The notes beneath the pieces are model-generated. The model was not told where the DNA came from. It saw only the letters and a program-made list of their open reading frames with translations, and made no database searches. Of a stretch of DNA of 64,000 bases, positions 12,838 through 25,970 are shown piece after piece. Source of the DNA: Aporrectodea caliginosa (taxonomy: Eukaryota > Annelida > Clitellata > Crassiclitellata > Lumbricidae); assembly GCA_020284085.1 (NCBI GenBank), contig JACEVL010000416.1, positions 475,314-539,313 on the forward strand. Reading direction: 5' to 3'. The position numbers and the translations under genes are program-made. The stretch's first letter is position 1. Each line of letters opens with the position of its first letter.

Positions 12838-13043
12838 AGTCTTTCGCACTGGGAGCGCCTCTGATTGGTGTTCACTGTGAGAGGCGCTTTATAAATTTAT
12901 AAATACAATACAATACAACAATAGGTAGTGCAGATGGTGCAGACATCTCGAACAAAATTTCTGCCATGGCGGGGATTTTGTTAGAACCCCGTCCTCTCGG
13001 CTGACAGCCCAGCACGCTAATCACTACACCATCGCGCCCACCA
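12838..13043. mobile_element. LINE/SINE tail (+) abutting tRNA-like SINE (-)
   Basis: 12838-12920 on plus is a tail with 'gggagcgcctctgattgg', 'gaggcgctttataaat' and (aatac)n. From 12921 to 13043 a SINE runs on minus, with head 'gggcgcgatggtgtagtgat' and a degenerate B box (GGGGTTCTAAC). The two abut tail to tail. Confidence 0.65.
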
Positions 13044-15380
13044 TTAAACAAGAAAAAGGTCATATAATTTATATTTGAAGTTAAAGACAATAAGTTTCTC
13101 AAAGTCAAAACCATGAGAGAACCAGATAAAGTCGAGCTATTTAATTCCTATAAAATAAGGTAATAGAAAACAATCACTACTATTGAAACATTTTTGACTG
13201 CAGAGAGGAATCCTCAGCTGAAAAGCACTCAGCTACCGTGCAGCCTTGTAATTGTAATCGTGATTGCTATAATTTATTCAGCATCTTCAGTAGCAAGCTA
13301 TTTCTAGGATGCTTTACACAGTCAACATTAATGTCGTCTCATATGCTAAGATTATAACGCGCTAAAATATTGTACGAATGAGACGAAGATATAATCCAGA
13401 ACTTCGAAGTCTGACGAGCTTCAGCAACACCAAACTATGATGCAAGGTACAAATAAAGATGACCTACGTTTGTTTTGACCTTATTTAATAAGGTCAAAAC
13501 AGACGAGCTCCATTAATGCGTCTGATCAGAGCCACAGTCTGCGGAGCGTCTGAAACCATTTGCACTTCTTGATAAGACTGAAGAATTCGAACTTCTGGCA
13601 TACAGGTAAAGCTTAAACTGTGAATTAATCAAATCGTCTAACACGAGCATTTATAAGTTAGAAATAGAATTTCAGTTACAGCGCGGAATAGAACATAAAC
13701 GATAAACATGTTTTGTCCCATAGGCTTAATGTTCGTCTTAATGGATATAGCGAGGTCGATAATAAGCTTACCTGAATCGCGACAGCAGTTTAGATCTCTG
13801 ATCTGCAAACCATAAAAGAAAATTTCTCAGCAGGTCAGATATTATCAGCCGAAGCAGCAATGCAACATATAAAAATGGTAACGAAAGAAAGGACATAAGA
13901 GTAGCACTGGGTGCCAAAACATTGAAAATCTCACATTTAGTGCTTCTAGCAGCTAAACAATGCAAATCATACAATAACAAACCAGAGACAATGCTCTGCA
14001 TATATCTAAAGCATCGTTAAGACTCAGTTCAAAAACGAATATCTTAAACAACAACAAGTGAAAAACAATATCCATGACCGTGATTCATATGTTGATGTAT
14101 ATAATACAAAATATATGCTATTATTCATTAATTCATTCATCAATATCGGAAATATTGAAGCTCTATAACTTTTGTGGAAACCGTCACTTCTCGACTGTCT
14201 GTTCATACCTACGCTACATGTTTTCCAGAGAAACTGTGTAGCGTGAATTCTGTAGTAAAGCACTCCTACATCATTGTGTTTTGTGTGAAACAAGCAATTA
14301 GAATATTTTTACATAGTTTCTTAAAGTGGATTTTATGTTCGTTGGCTAAAAGGCATTTAGTCAACTTTAATTATTCAAAGTAGCCTGTCGAACCTGACAA
14401 GTTTTTTGTGCATAAATGAGATTATAAACGTGTGACTGTAAAGTGACATGAAAAGTAAAAACACAATTAAGTTGTATACACGAGATGTTTCTACCTGAAG
14501 ATGATTGCATCCTGGCTTGATAACACAGTTGGTGGGAGTGTAATGGAAAAGTTCACACCTTCCGAGATCTTCTCTGTAGTTGTAGTTGGTACATTATTGT
14601 CATCTCGATTACACTGGAAAGCACACTGTGCTGCATATGGGGCGCAGGTATGGGAATCACTGGATAGGAGAGGCAGCTGGTCAGCCGTTGGTTCCTCGAT
14701 AGCACAGACAGCCGTTCCGTTGATTAAACGGGTGGCTTTGAATACCTTTGCTACACTTCTAGATGACTGTTCTGTTCGTCGCATGCTACTTGGACCTTCA
14801 CAATTTGAGCGTACCGAAAACATATTATGTAGACTACTCCTCGCTGCGGGATTCGCTTAATCGATATCTACGACAATTATACTCTAGTCATTGAATAAAT
14901 CGCGAAGCACAAACAAATTAATAAACGCACGAGCTCAAAAGACCGGAGGTTAGTTGATTCGCATATAATTGTTTTCATATACCCTGAGTTTAAAGCCTTT
15001 GGAATAGGCCTATCAGTGAGCGCATTACCTCCAGGTGGATCGGTGCATGAAATTGCCCTTTCGCGTATCAATCTTCAGTGTTTGTTTACAGATTTGTGTA
15101 TCCAGTAGCACGGTTCATACACGTGGCGTCCAATCAAACGGACAACAGTTGTATGACCTCATCTCATATATTCATTGAGGAATGAGTAATAATTGTAATT
15201 GTATTCGTTTATTGAGAAGACAACTCTGATTGGCACACCGTAATCAGGTACAATGTCATAGGTTTAGAGAAATAATATGTGTGTTGTTTTACTCATTGTG
15301 AAGTTGACCATAACTTTCGAATGAGGGATGGACATTGTCATTGAACACTAGCATAGAGAACTCTAGAGTAATAAGGTCAA

Positions 15381-15590
15381 GGCGCGGTGGTGTAGGGGTA
15401 TGTTCGGTGCCTTGCAGCCGGAGGGTTGCGGGTTCGAATTCACCTCAAGCCGCCGCGTAGGACCCTGGGCAAGTCCTTCACTCTCACTTGCTCATGCGCT
15501 TCGGCGTGAAACTCCGATTCAGTGTCCGCGCTGTAGTCGGGAGCGCCTCTGAGTAGAAATCTTGAAGGGGCGCTATAACAAGTGCTCATA
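15381..15590 (+). mobile_element. tRNA-derived SINE (family 1)
   Basis: Plus-strand copy of the SINE at 9472: head 'ggcgcggtggtgtagggg', B box GGGTTCGAATTC, 'gggcaagtccttcactc', and tail 'gggagcgcctctgagtagaa' ending 'gggcgctataacaagtgctc'. It lies in the upstream flank of copy B, where the copy A flank lacks it. Confidence 0.8.
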
Positions 15591-15837
15591 CATACATATA
15601 TGTAAAACATGTGAATAAAGTCGCGTGCTTCTGAGTCTTTTACCATGCAGATGGCAGGTGATTACTTTTGACGTCAACAGAATCTCGATCTCTTAGTTGT
15701 TGTCACTTTGTAAGTACCAGACGCGGGGTGTTTAGTTAGTTCTCAAATTTTGAGATTTTACCAGTTTAGTCAAACTGTGGTTCGATCATCGCTTTGAAAT
15801 TATCCACCTAGTAACTGATGAAGACTAGAAGTTTTAG

Positions 15838-16235
15838 CCCATTCATTCATTCATTCATTCATTCATTCATTCATTCATTCATTCATTCATTCATTCATTC
15901 ATTCATTCATTCGTTTTTGAGATTTATATAACGCCCTTCAAGAAATCTACTCAGGAGCGCTCCCAGCCCAACCACTGCATAAGGAAAAAGACTTGAGTGA
16001 TTTATAGAACCCAGTTGGATTGATCAGAGGTTCAAGCTCAGCTCCGATGGTAGGTCATTCCAGATGAAGGGTCTTGCAACTGAAAAAGCTCGGCGATGCC
16101 TAGCAGCCAAGCGAGCCCGTGTAACTAGGAGTTACCCCGTCGTCGCGAAGCGAAGCGCCCGACGCGCTACAACGTCGGACACTGGGCGGCAGAGGTCGCG
16201 CAGGTAAGATGGAGCACAGCCATGGATGCAGCTTA
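15838..16235 (-). mobile_element. LINE 3' end with (AATG)n tail
   Basis: Minus orientation. The (CATT)n at 15838-15912 is the 3' microsatellite tail, followed by the 3' UTR signature ('cctctcaggagcgctccc' type, read on minus as gggagcgctcctgagtag). Next is the end of an RT-type ORF, which includes a frame ending LRDLCRPVSDVVARRALR. It interrupts the flank of copy B next to 'gttttagccca', where copy A continues uninterrupted. Confidence 0.7.
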
Positions 16236-17729
16236 TAACCAAACCAGTGCGACGTTTTCGATAGGCGTCACTAGTGTACGGTATACTAGTATCATGATTT
16301 ATTTCACTGCATTGCACCTCTCGAACATAGGCTAAGCTGTATCATAGGCGACGATTTGATGACTGTTGTTAGTGCAGAACAGTTTGTACACAGACGCCTC
16401 AGGATCATTATTCCGCCATTTTCATTAACAATGCATGTATGCGGAGTTCTACGCCAGTAGGGACAGCTTGAAATGCAAGAGCGACAATAATAGCAAGATA
16501 GTTACTGTAGGGGAGTGTAGGGTGCGGTAGCCATCCCCATTCGTCTGGTTCAAATCCCAAAGCGCTACTTAAAAATTAAGGGCAGGGCCTCTGGTTATTA
16601 TTGAGCGCTACGCCGTTTCAGAGAGGTTTGTCCAGAGAATGTCTATGCTGTTGCAATGACACACTATGCAGCTTTAGCAGCAACTTGCATTGGATATTCT
16701 TTGGCACCTGTGCATATGTATACATGCGAAAAAGGCAATTTGCAGTTAGGAAGATCAGACGCGTGTTTTTGAAAGATCTCAGTATTTCTGCAGCCTGGAC
16801 ACTAATCAGATTTCTCATCAACGGTAGACGTGATATGAAAACATGCTGTAGTTAAATTCAATTGATTTTGTTTCAAAAGTGTTTTACGCCTGAAGTATTT
16901 AGCAAACTTGGGCATATTTTGTACAAAGGCAGCAGTTGACTAAACAGTAAACACCCTAGCTTTGGCCCATTCGTTTAATTCAAGCAAGTTCACAAATGAA
17001 TGTTGTTAGATCAATAGCTGCACCGGATCGACTTTGCAAAAGTTGTCAGGTCGATTATATCGTGTAAAAATGTATTGAAACAGTGTGCATGTGAGTTTAT
17101 GGTTTTACTCTAACGGTTCTTCCAGTTAGGGAGTTTAGGTGTCCACCATCCATCGGAAGATTGCACAAATCTTCCACCAGCTAACTTTCTCTCGTGTGAA
17201 ATGGTGCTGATGCCCGTTGCTCTCGCAACTAACAGTTGAATAAAAAAATTGCATTCTTTCTAATGCAAAGGTTCTTAACATCAGTGGGTTACAATTCTAC
17301 CACACAACTTTATCCTCAACCACAAAATGCTGAAAAGTCATGCTGAAGTACATGTATTCTGAGACCGAGCTGCTGAAAATTTATTTATTAAAATTGCAGA
17401 GTGGCAATCCACCGTCTCGTCGATAATTTAATTAGTCTATATTCCTTTGCGTTTCGTGGATTTCTCCAGCAATGAATCATTAGCTAGAAATTATCGTAGC
17501 GAGAATGTGTCCTAACGAGCAACTGTTATGCTAAAGAAGCACTACGTCGAGCTTGAGAAGATGAGTACAGAGTTTGACCGAAGCCATTGTATCTTCGAGA
17601 TTTATGCATATTTATAGATATAATGAAGTTACCAAGTAACTGACCTAGCGAGACTAAGCGAGCAACTGTCCGTAAACCGTCATCATCTTGAGTATAATAT
17701 TATTTCAATGCAGACTACTTGCAATTTAT

Positions 17730-20700
17730 CTACAGAGGATCGTACTGACAGAGCGTACACATTGTTTGTTCACATCCCACATCATTCCAACCGTAATTTC
17801 TCCCAGGAGATACATGCACACAATGTTCTTTGTCACCGCTACAGCTAGGTTCACCGGACGACCACTTGCTATAAGTCATCGGAAATTCTTTTCCTGGTTC
17901 TGGTTTCCAAACAAAAGGAGAGCTGCAGCTGCTTGTGTTTTGACGTTGAGCGCTAACCCAGACAGCTTTTCCAGACCAAGAGTAAGATTTGTACATGCAC
18001 ACACTAGTTGTGTTATCTAAAATATCAAACAGGTCAATGCTGTTGCACCATTTGCACGATTATTATAGTCCAACTATATCTAAACTTAACAAAACGGTTT
18101 ACAATATGTGTCAAAATGTGACACAGAGCAGCAAGTATGGTGAAGAAACAGCGCAGGAATCAAAGCAAAGCCATGAAACCTTGTTAAAGTTTGCTTTGCT
18201 TGGAATACGATATACGTGTAAGATGCAGTTCATTTAAATCAGTTACATTTGTGCAGTGGCTCAGTTAAAAAGTAGACCTTCCGACCTTTTGATTGAGTTA
18301 GCCAGAAATTGTTTTACAAATAACGAGGAGAGTGATCAATAATAATTAATTTCTACGATCAGCAGGAAGAACTAGATGCAAACCTTCCACTCTTATATGG
18401 TAGCAGGGTTGCGCTTCTCGATTCCAGTCTACATTTAACCTAACCACCGAACAATCCGACACGGATGACATTGCAAGGCAATCAGCGAAAAACTGCATGA
18501 CAATGGCTCATTAACAGCGCGTTCAATCGCGTTTACCCTTTGTATGATGGATGATCTTTCTATAATTTGTAACCTCTTCAACAGCTGTGTCTCAAACATC
18601 CCCCGTCTCACTGCGTCTCAGGATACTCCACAGACATTCTAAACTTCTTTTCTTTCAGACAGAGACTCTGAACATCCATGCCATCTGTTACGATTACGAT
18701 ATACCATATCTGTTACCTGTTACATGTTGCGACCTGTCAGCTTGATGTTGAGATTAAACGAAATTGATTGATTGATTAAAAAAAACGATTTACGATTACA
18801 ATTTACAACCGAAGGTGTGGTCTTGGGTGCAAGCCTGTATTCCGGTTGCCAAAGCCTTTATGTTTTAAAAAACTGTTAAACGTACTTGCTACGTAATTAT
18901 TAACATTTGCGCTGACCGTTTATCTCGACCTTTCGTCACTGGAGGCGCTTCAATCTACCGACCGACACACGCCGAATGCCTTTTTTGTATAGGCCTACTC
19001 CTTGATGCCTCGACGAGTATCCGGACGTGCGTCATCTTTTACCAGCGAGTGACGACTAGTCGACAGCGACATCGATTTTCCGAATGATGTCACCTGTGGC
19101 CGCTCTTCTCTTTCGACGCAACTTGGCTCAGAGACTCTGAACATCCATGCCATCTGTTAGCTTTCGACGGGAATCCTTTGGTATGTTCCACGTGTGTGCG
19201 TGGGGGCCCGCTTACTGTGCGTTGTTTTCCTAACTGATGTAATATTTTCGTCCGTAATGAGACTTGGCATCATAAGAGGCTAGAGCAGAGAATGCCTCTG
19301 AGTAGATATCCTGGAGAGGCGATATTAAGCACATTAATACTGAGACATGCAAGCAATACAAGCACTACTGACGTACGAAACTGAATATACAAAGGTTTAA
19401 CCAGCAGATCACATTCACTCCGGTAGATCTAGCAATAATGGTACTCACAAGTAAACCAAGTGGACAGGTAAGAAACAATTGCCATTTGTTCATCCGTGCT
19501 GTTAATAACCGCGAAGTAAGAGCCACTGTAGTACTCTTGACATCTTTGAGAGGCTGTAGTCCAATTAACTGCTTCAATTATGATCAGGTAGCAGCGTCCA
19601 TCTTCAGGCATATACTGGAAGCCTGCGTGACAAACTAGACAGCACAAAATGCATATGCTAAACTACCTATTATGTGTATTTTTTATGTTACACTTATTTA
19701 AAGTTATTGCAATAGCCCCATCTACTACTGAATCTTACTCAATGCATGGCTCAATAACGTAATATTTTGTACGGAATGAATACTATAGGTGCCGATTCCT
19801 TGGGAGCCTTGGGTGCAAATGCACCCAGAGAGAAAGTTCAGTGGGTCGCACCCAGAAGAATTTAGACCTACTATACAATAAATTTGCGAATGTCCTATAA
19901 TTATATATAACACAGGCTACATAGTACATACACAACTTTTGGAACATGTAAGCAGTAAGGTTGCACAACTATGTCAGTCACCGTACGTGAATCTCAAATA
20001 CTTTTTCTAACCACGTATCCCTTGACAAAAACTTTCTTCTAACTGCGACAATTCATTATTCATTTGACAAGATATGTGTTTAAAGAAAAAAGACTTGAGG
20101 GACTTGTAGAACCCTGTGAAAATGCGCTAAAGATCAACCTACGCCTAATAGCAATGGAACAAGGAACTCACCCCTCGTCGCATAAAGCACCCGAATGGAA
20201 CATCAGACACTGGGCGGCAAAGATCAGCAAGTAAGATGGGTAGAACACAACAGAAACCAGAGCAGCAATCTTAGAGACAAAATGCAAACGCATGTATGCA
20301 GAGACGGTGTCCAATAAGCCGAGCACAATGTAGAATATAATTTGTTTTTACAGAGGTAGAACCCATGTTCTTAGAGACAAAAGCAAAAGTTGCCCATTAA
20401 AGAATAAATTTTCATCTTAAAGTTTCTTCAAAACTCTTTCTTGCAACAATGTTTTTCTTCAACCAAATAGCTCGTGTGCTGGGATTCTTATGATTGCAAA
20501 AAACTGAAGAATTCAACGGCAAGTAGGCCTAATTCAGACGTCGAAATATTGCGCAAAAAGACATCAACTGCGATTTGCTGCTGACAAATTTGTTCTATGC
20601 TCTACGTCTACTTGAAAGCACGTAATTATTTGCTGTGTCGGTGTTGAATTGTTTAAATAATTTGAACAGAAACGATTCTACTTACTGACGGAGATGTTCT

Positions 20701-22944
20701 TTGTTGTGCAATTGTGATAATTAACAGGAGAATACATGTCAGCTACCATGCAGGTAAACTGTTTCATCAAAGGAACGTAGCCAGGTATTAGAATAGAAGA
20801 AATCAATCGTCCGTATTCTATAGTAGTGGTCGCATTGTTGACAGTATCGCCATTGTGATCCTTCCATTGTATGGAAGGATTGAAACTGCTTGTGTACGTC
20901 ACATTGCAAGTCAGCTGCACGTATTCACCATGCAGCAGGGATCGTGTACTGTTCTGAATATCTCCAGTGAGTGTAATATTGTCTTTACACACCGGAAATA
21001 ATCCTGTGTGTATTAATAGGATCAAATTTATTATAATAAATCTGCAATTATTATTTTTGCCATATGTAATCGAATGAAAAGTGTTTCGATGTAAGTTTTA
21101 ACTCAGAGTAGAAAACCTATAAAACAGATCATATAATTAATCAATGAAGTTCAAAGGTAACATGTGGGAGCATGGAGGATTTGCAAGAGCCGTATTGGAA
21201 ATTGATAAACTTATAATCTGTAAAGTAAGATAATGCAGAACAATCGCTACTTTGTAAAAACTTTAATGCCACAGAGAATTCTCAGCTGAAGAATAGGCCC
21301 TAGGCCTACTCAACTGCCACACAACTTTCTTAAACTTTTGTTTGTCTTGGTCGAACTCTAATATTCGAACTTCCGACCTGCACGTAGAGAGATACTGTGT
21401 TCACGCAAAGGTCTTAACACAAGTATTATTAGATATAAATATGCATTCTATTTAAGGGGCAGAATAGAACATTTAGCGATGTTGTTTATGTCCTAAACTC
21501 TCCTAAAAAGTTGATACAGTGACGAAACAATAAACTCACCTGTTTCTCGGCAGCAGTTTAGATCTCTGACCTGCTCAGCATAACACACAAATTCTATGCT
21601 CATCATATATTTTCAGTCGAAGTAACTACGCAAAAGTAGCTTACTCAAATAACATATAAGCAAAATTTCGAAGACATTCAACCTGATATATAGCAAATTC
21701 TAGCAGTGGTATCAAACAATACTAAATATTATTTATCACTCTGTTAACACTCGGTTTATAAAATTATCTCTAACGTAACATGTTAATGACTGTATGTGTG
21801 TCTCTGATTCTCGTAAATCTATTATTATTCATTCATTTATTCTATTAAGTACAAGAAATACCACAAAACCTACAATTTCTGTTTAGGCCACCACGCTGCT
21901 GATGACATGAGCATGCCTGCCTTCAGAAAAGTACCCATTCATGGTATTATACGAATCTTTCAGATAGGATTATTTTACTTCATTTCTTAAAATGAATCTT
22001 ATTGTTTTTAGCAAAGAAGCAATTAGTCAATATATTATTTGAAATAACCCAAAAAGATATTCATATTGTCTTCCATTTCAGAAAAGGATTTGTTGTAAAT
22101 TGTGGTTAATAATTTTCAATGTATGCTGGCCAACGACAGTATTTAAAATCAATATTTATTCCTCAAACTTCTCACTATTCCACAAAGTCATCTGATAAGG
22201 TTTACCCTTATCGGGTCATACATATTTCAAGAAGTGTTCTTGGTGAACGATCTGTTTCTGCTGCGGGACCTAGAATTCGGAACTCCTCTCTCCGGTATCT
22301 GCTCGTTATACTCCATCACCAATGTCGTCATTTAGTCCTCGGCTTAAGAATGATATTAACCAAATTGTTTCTCTACCACTGCTTGCATTTCTGTCTTCGT
22401 GGACGATATTCTGGATATTGACCAGTTAACGGTTTGGTTTTGGTGTGCCATCGCTTCATGTCTTGTGCAATAGTCATCGGAGCGATAAAGGTTACTAATT
22501 TGTAAAAAGATCTTTCTTATATAAAAGAAAGTAATGATTACGTCTCTTTGTAAAGTAACATAGTAAATACAAATTAAAATTATGTTCAAGAGATGTTTCT
22601 ACCTGAACATGATTGCATCCTGGCTTTACAGTACAGTTGGTGGGAGTGTAATGGAAAAGTTCACACCTTCCGAGATCTTCTCTGTAGTTGTAGTTGGTAC
22701 AGTTGTCATCTCGAGTACACTGGAAAGCACACTGTGCTGCAGAAGGAGCGCAGGTATTGGAATCACCGGATAGGAGAGGCAGCTGGTCAAAAGCAATGAC
22801 CACCGTTGGTTCCTCGATGGCACAGACAGCCGTTCCGTTGATTAAACGGGTGGCCTTGAATACCTTTGCTTCAGTGAAGTACCTTTCTGTAGTAAGAATT
22901 CCTACGCACAAAATAACCAGAGGTTGATATACCGGAGAAAACAT
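17730..22944 (-). CDS. Copy C: intact secreted PAN - Ig - C-type lectin protein
   Basis: Exons in transcript order: 22944-22603 (signal peptide MFSPVYQPLVILCVGIL plus PAN), 21570-21540 (31-nt micro-exon, VRDLNCCRET), 21003-20686 (Ig, 318 nt), 19634-19449 (lectin half 1), 18016-17730 (lectin half 2 to TAG). All junctions are GT/AG and total 1,164 nt (387 aa) with no stop. The Ig exon has the B-strand Cys (QLTCNVTY), the core Trp (IQWKD) and the F-strand Cys (FTCMVAD). Several NxS/T sequons are present. The lectin domain keeps WND (GWNDVGC), but EPN has become EPS (GEPSC), which may alter or abolish mannose-type binding. There is no transmembrane segment, so it is probably secreted. A CCAAT box (inverted ATTGG at about 22999) lies about 60 bp upstream of the ATG. 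This is the best-preserved copy in the minus-strand array. Confidence 0.88.
18660..19159. repeat. 31-bp direct repeats flanking about 440 bp in copy C intron
   Basis: An identical 31-bp sequence beginning 'cagagactctgaacatcc' occurs at 18660-18690 and 19129-19159. The interval contains a 'gattgattgatt' plus poly-A stretch that looks like a LINE/SINE tail. It could be a long target-site duplication or a local duplication. Confidence 0.6.
19280..19345 (+). mobile_element. LINE/SINE tail fragment
   Basis: Contains 'gaatgcctctgagtagat' and 'ggagaggcgatattaagcac', matching the LINE/SINE 3' signature of this window. It is a short relic with no head. Confidence 0.5.
20080..20345 (-). pseudogene. 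Degenerate LINE 3' fragment in copy C intron
   Basis: It shares 'agacactgggcggcaaag' and 'gacttgagggacttgtagaa' with the LINE end at 15950-16230, but has no open frame. It lies in the intron between the Ig exon and lectin half 1 of copy C. Confidence 0.5.
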
Positions 22945-24815
22945 TGATGTGTTTTAGTATTCATGTACGGAGTTTATCGGCTTGTGATCCTATTGGCTAT
23001 ACTATGGTTATTTAGCTCAGACTAGATGTTCATAATGAAGTCGAAGTACTATACATTGTAAATTGCAGCTGCGGTTTGCAAACGACTGTTAAATTCGTTG
23101 CGCATGCATGCGTTGCAGCTTTGAGCGTCACTGATAGTCAGCATAATTTCTACGCCTACTGTTCTCTGCGTGCGTCAGCTAATCGATGGACGACACTGCA
23201 AATGCCTTTGAATTACTCGCAAAACACAATACTAGCAATAAAGGGACTCGTTCAAAAGAGCAGAAGTGCATTAATGCGCTTATCATTGTTTTCACTTTCA
23301 CGTAACGCTTCCTCGTAGTCCAAATGGTCTAGTAACTTAAAACTAGAATTTGTTGGTCCTGTTTTCATTCCATCTAAGGTTGAAACCCACCTGAATTGGT
23401 TCTGTTGAGTCCGAGGAGTAGTTCCCAAAGATGAGTCACATGTAGAAAAAATTTTCATCTACATTATTATACAGCTTACTTTCTTGGCGAGGTTCCTGAA
23501 AAACTCGTTATATCTGTTTATTTACATAAATACGCTGCTGCCTTTGTTCGAAAAACTGCGTAACTATTTATAGGTGAGTTAAACATCCAAAAGAAACGAA
23601 CCCTATCTTCAGTGGACAAAAATAAACAGAAGTTCTACATTGAAAAAATGTAATGCAATTTAAGATCGTTATTTTAGATTTGGTAAACAAGTTAACTACT
23701 CAGGTAGTTATTAGCATCAATGCCTATTAAGTATTAGTTTCAAACGGGTTCTCTATTATTTCAAGCTGCAACACGCATGGAAAGATACAGCGCAACGGCT
23801 TAGGTATTCTGGTATTCAAACTGTAGTTGAACAGTGTTGAACTAAGTTCATTTAAGACCATTGTAATAAAACATGGTGCATTGAGCACCACAGGTTAACA
23901 CGTGGATCAGCAAAAAGGTGGTAGGTATATATGGCCACTGGTCGGAGATGACTTGTCGAAAGCAAAGGTTGTTAGCCCGTTTAAAAAGACGTGTTTTTGA
24001 AGAATTCGAAGTTAAGCGGTTGCATCAGTGAGAAGAAACAGATACTGTAACAAACAACCATTGTTGCATATGGTTGCATATTGTCATTTTCATGTAATGT
24101 TTAGTCGTTGTAATGATTTACTTAATATTTCTTAAGTCTTCTGGCTTATGTGGATTCTGTGAATCATATATTACACAACTCATACGCAGCTTAATAGCGC
24201 TGAGCTGCCTATTTGAGCCGCCTATTTGATTGCTGCAGGCCTATGCGAAAAATCGATGACAGCCATGCTAACGGGGAATTACTAGCCTACTCATCTGTGA
24301 ATAATTCATTCGCCTAATATTACGCCTTTGTTTCCTGTCTTTTTGTTAAGCTAGACTATAATTCTTTTTCATTTGACTGCATTGCATTTCGTGAACATAT
24401 ATGCTAAACAGTATAGAGAACTGCAGGCGATAATTCGATGAGTTTCAGTGTGCAGAGCAACGGCGGGTTGTGGACGCAGACGTTCCATAATCAGTATTCC
24501 GCCATTGTCATTAAAAAGACCCGTATGTGGAGTTCTCAGTCCATAGGGAAAACTCGTAGCGGATGAGCGACACTTTTGAAAACTGTGGCTGTCCTAGCCA
24601 TCCCTATTCGCTTGGGTTAACTGTAAATTCGTTAAAATGTAAATGTCTTCTATGAAATTTCTAAAACAATATTTAAAAGCCAAGCGTAGGACAACAGTTT
24701 ATTCTCGAGCGCTACGTCCAAATAGTCAGAGAAGCAGTCAAGAAAGTGCATTTGCTGTGGCACAACGAGGCGTTACAGTAACAAACTATAACATTAGGAG
24801 CAACTTCCGTCTGAT
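22945..24815. other. 5' flank of copy C (duplicated unit)
   Basis: No gene seen. Blocks at 23380-23400 (aggttgaaacccacct), 23870-24060 and 24380-24640 match the flanks of A (6975, 7580-7740, 8250-8500). They mark the extent of the tandem duplication. Confidence 0.5.
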
Positions 24816-24819
24816 ATAC

Positions 24820-24881
<62 letters not shown>

Positions 24882-24882
24882 T
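24820..24882. repeat. (AAT)n microsatellite
   Basis: An uninterrupted taa/ata/aat run of about 60 bp beyond the upstream flank of copy C. Confidence 0.95.
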
Positions 24883-24954
24883 CTTTTATAATAATAATAA
24901 GCGCCTGACAAACGCACTGCGCTGTACATTTACATGTTATGCAATTTAAATCTT

Positions 24955-25095
24955 AACTACTAACAGAACAAACAGCCTGCAATACAACGGCGCTAATAGC
25001 AGCCTACAAAGCATATCCGCCCAACGGGGGCTCGAACTCGGTACCTCTCGGTCTCTGTGCCAGATGTTATCCAATCTGCTATCGGGCCCCCATGT
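24955..25095 (-). mobile_element. tRNA-like SINE (family 3)
   Basis: The minus strand reads 'gggggcccgatagcagattg', then the B box GAGTTCGAGCC closing with 'cccccgttgggcgg', a tRNA-like cloverleaf layout followed by an unrelated body. It is unlikely to be a functional tRNA because the anticodon arm is not convincing. Confidence 0.6.
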
Positions 25096-25361
25096 GTTAT
25101 CAAAATATACTACATACCTACGAAACTGGCAAATTAATCTCAGTTTGGAGGAGCGGACATGTGTTATCAAAATATACCAGCTTCAACAGCTTGAACAATA
25201 GCCTGATGCCTGAGCAACGGTAGCCATGCTGCAAAAACAACTGTAGTCTATATTAACAATTGGACTTCAAACCTTTGTGAGCCTACATTTCATGGAAGCA
25301 ACTTCCGTGCTCTGTGCAGGAGTAGCTGAACCCAAGCTTACTCTCATTTATCTCCAGTGAA

Positions 25362-25500
25362 TAGAGGTAGCCAATTGGTTAGAGCGTTCGCCTTGCAACG
25401 TGGAAAGCACGAGTTCGACCTACTGGTTATTGGGCAAGGATCTTGACTAAGTCCTTCACTTACAATTGCTCAGCGCTATCGATTGACACTTGGTATTAGA
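25362..25500 (+). mobile_element. tRNA-derived SINE (family 4)
   Basis: The head 'agaggtagccaattggttag' is followed by a B box (GAGTTCGACCT), then 'actaagtccttcacttac' and 'gctcagcgctatcgattgac'. A decayed relative of the distal part lies at 50105-50165. Confidence 0.65.
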
Positions 25501-25970
25501 TATTGGCACTTAATAAATACGCAATAAAAATAATGACAATAATGATATCATATGTTTCTGCTCCTGGCAGAAATGAATTGTTAAACTGTGACCAATCTGA
25601 ATTAAACGTTTGTCCTAAGCTAAATTCTAATTTTCAATTAGGCCCTAGAATTCGTTGTGTGATGCTATATCTTAAACATATGCACAGAGATTCTTCGATG
25701 CTAGTAGCTCTTTAAAAGCCGACTCATAGCTATCGAAATTTGGAAAATAAAATGTTCTGAATCAGTGAATCACTAATCATAATCATTGGCAATCATCTAG
25801 GTAGTTCTTTTAGACCATGCGGGGTTCTAAAAGTGCGCCATATAAATGTTTCGATGCATGAACACGGCACATTGTATTAAACGCTGTAGTCCAAGCAAAC
25901 ACTAGTTGGCAACCATATATATATCGCATTCGCTCTCATATAAGGGAACGCAGTTGGCAAAAGCTACAAA

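Larger units (their letters stand above)
8789..14752 (-). pseudogene. Copy B: PAN-(Ig)-C-type lectin pseudogene
   Basis: Segments in transcript order: 14752-14495 (PAN remnant), 13802-13772 (31-nt micro-exon, identical to that of copy A), about 12410-12170 (decayed Ig exon), 11764-11579 (lectin half 1, intact, 186 nt), 9087-8789 (lectin half 2, intact, 299 nt, with GEPNC and GWNDVGC). The first exon has lost the signal-peptide region through a deletion joining 'acctttgct' to upstream sequence, lacks five codons after EEPT, and has a 2-nt insertion after CNRDDN that shifts the frame before the last PAN cysteines. The Ig exon has stops and an altered donor (GTTAG). The lectin exons remain clean, so they could persist as a donor for gene conversion. 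No complete product is expected. Confidence 0.8.
14765..17680. other. 5' flank of copy B (duplicated unit with insertions)
   Basis: No gene seen. It aligns in pieces with the copy A flank (6190-7000) and the copy C flank (22980-24790). It is interrupted by a SINE (15381-15590) and by a LINE 3' end with a CATT tract (15838-16235). From 16270 to 16660 the ancestral flank resumes. Confidence 0.5.
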
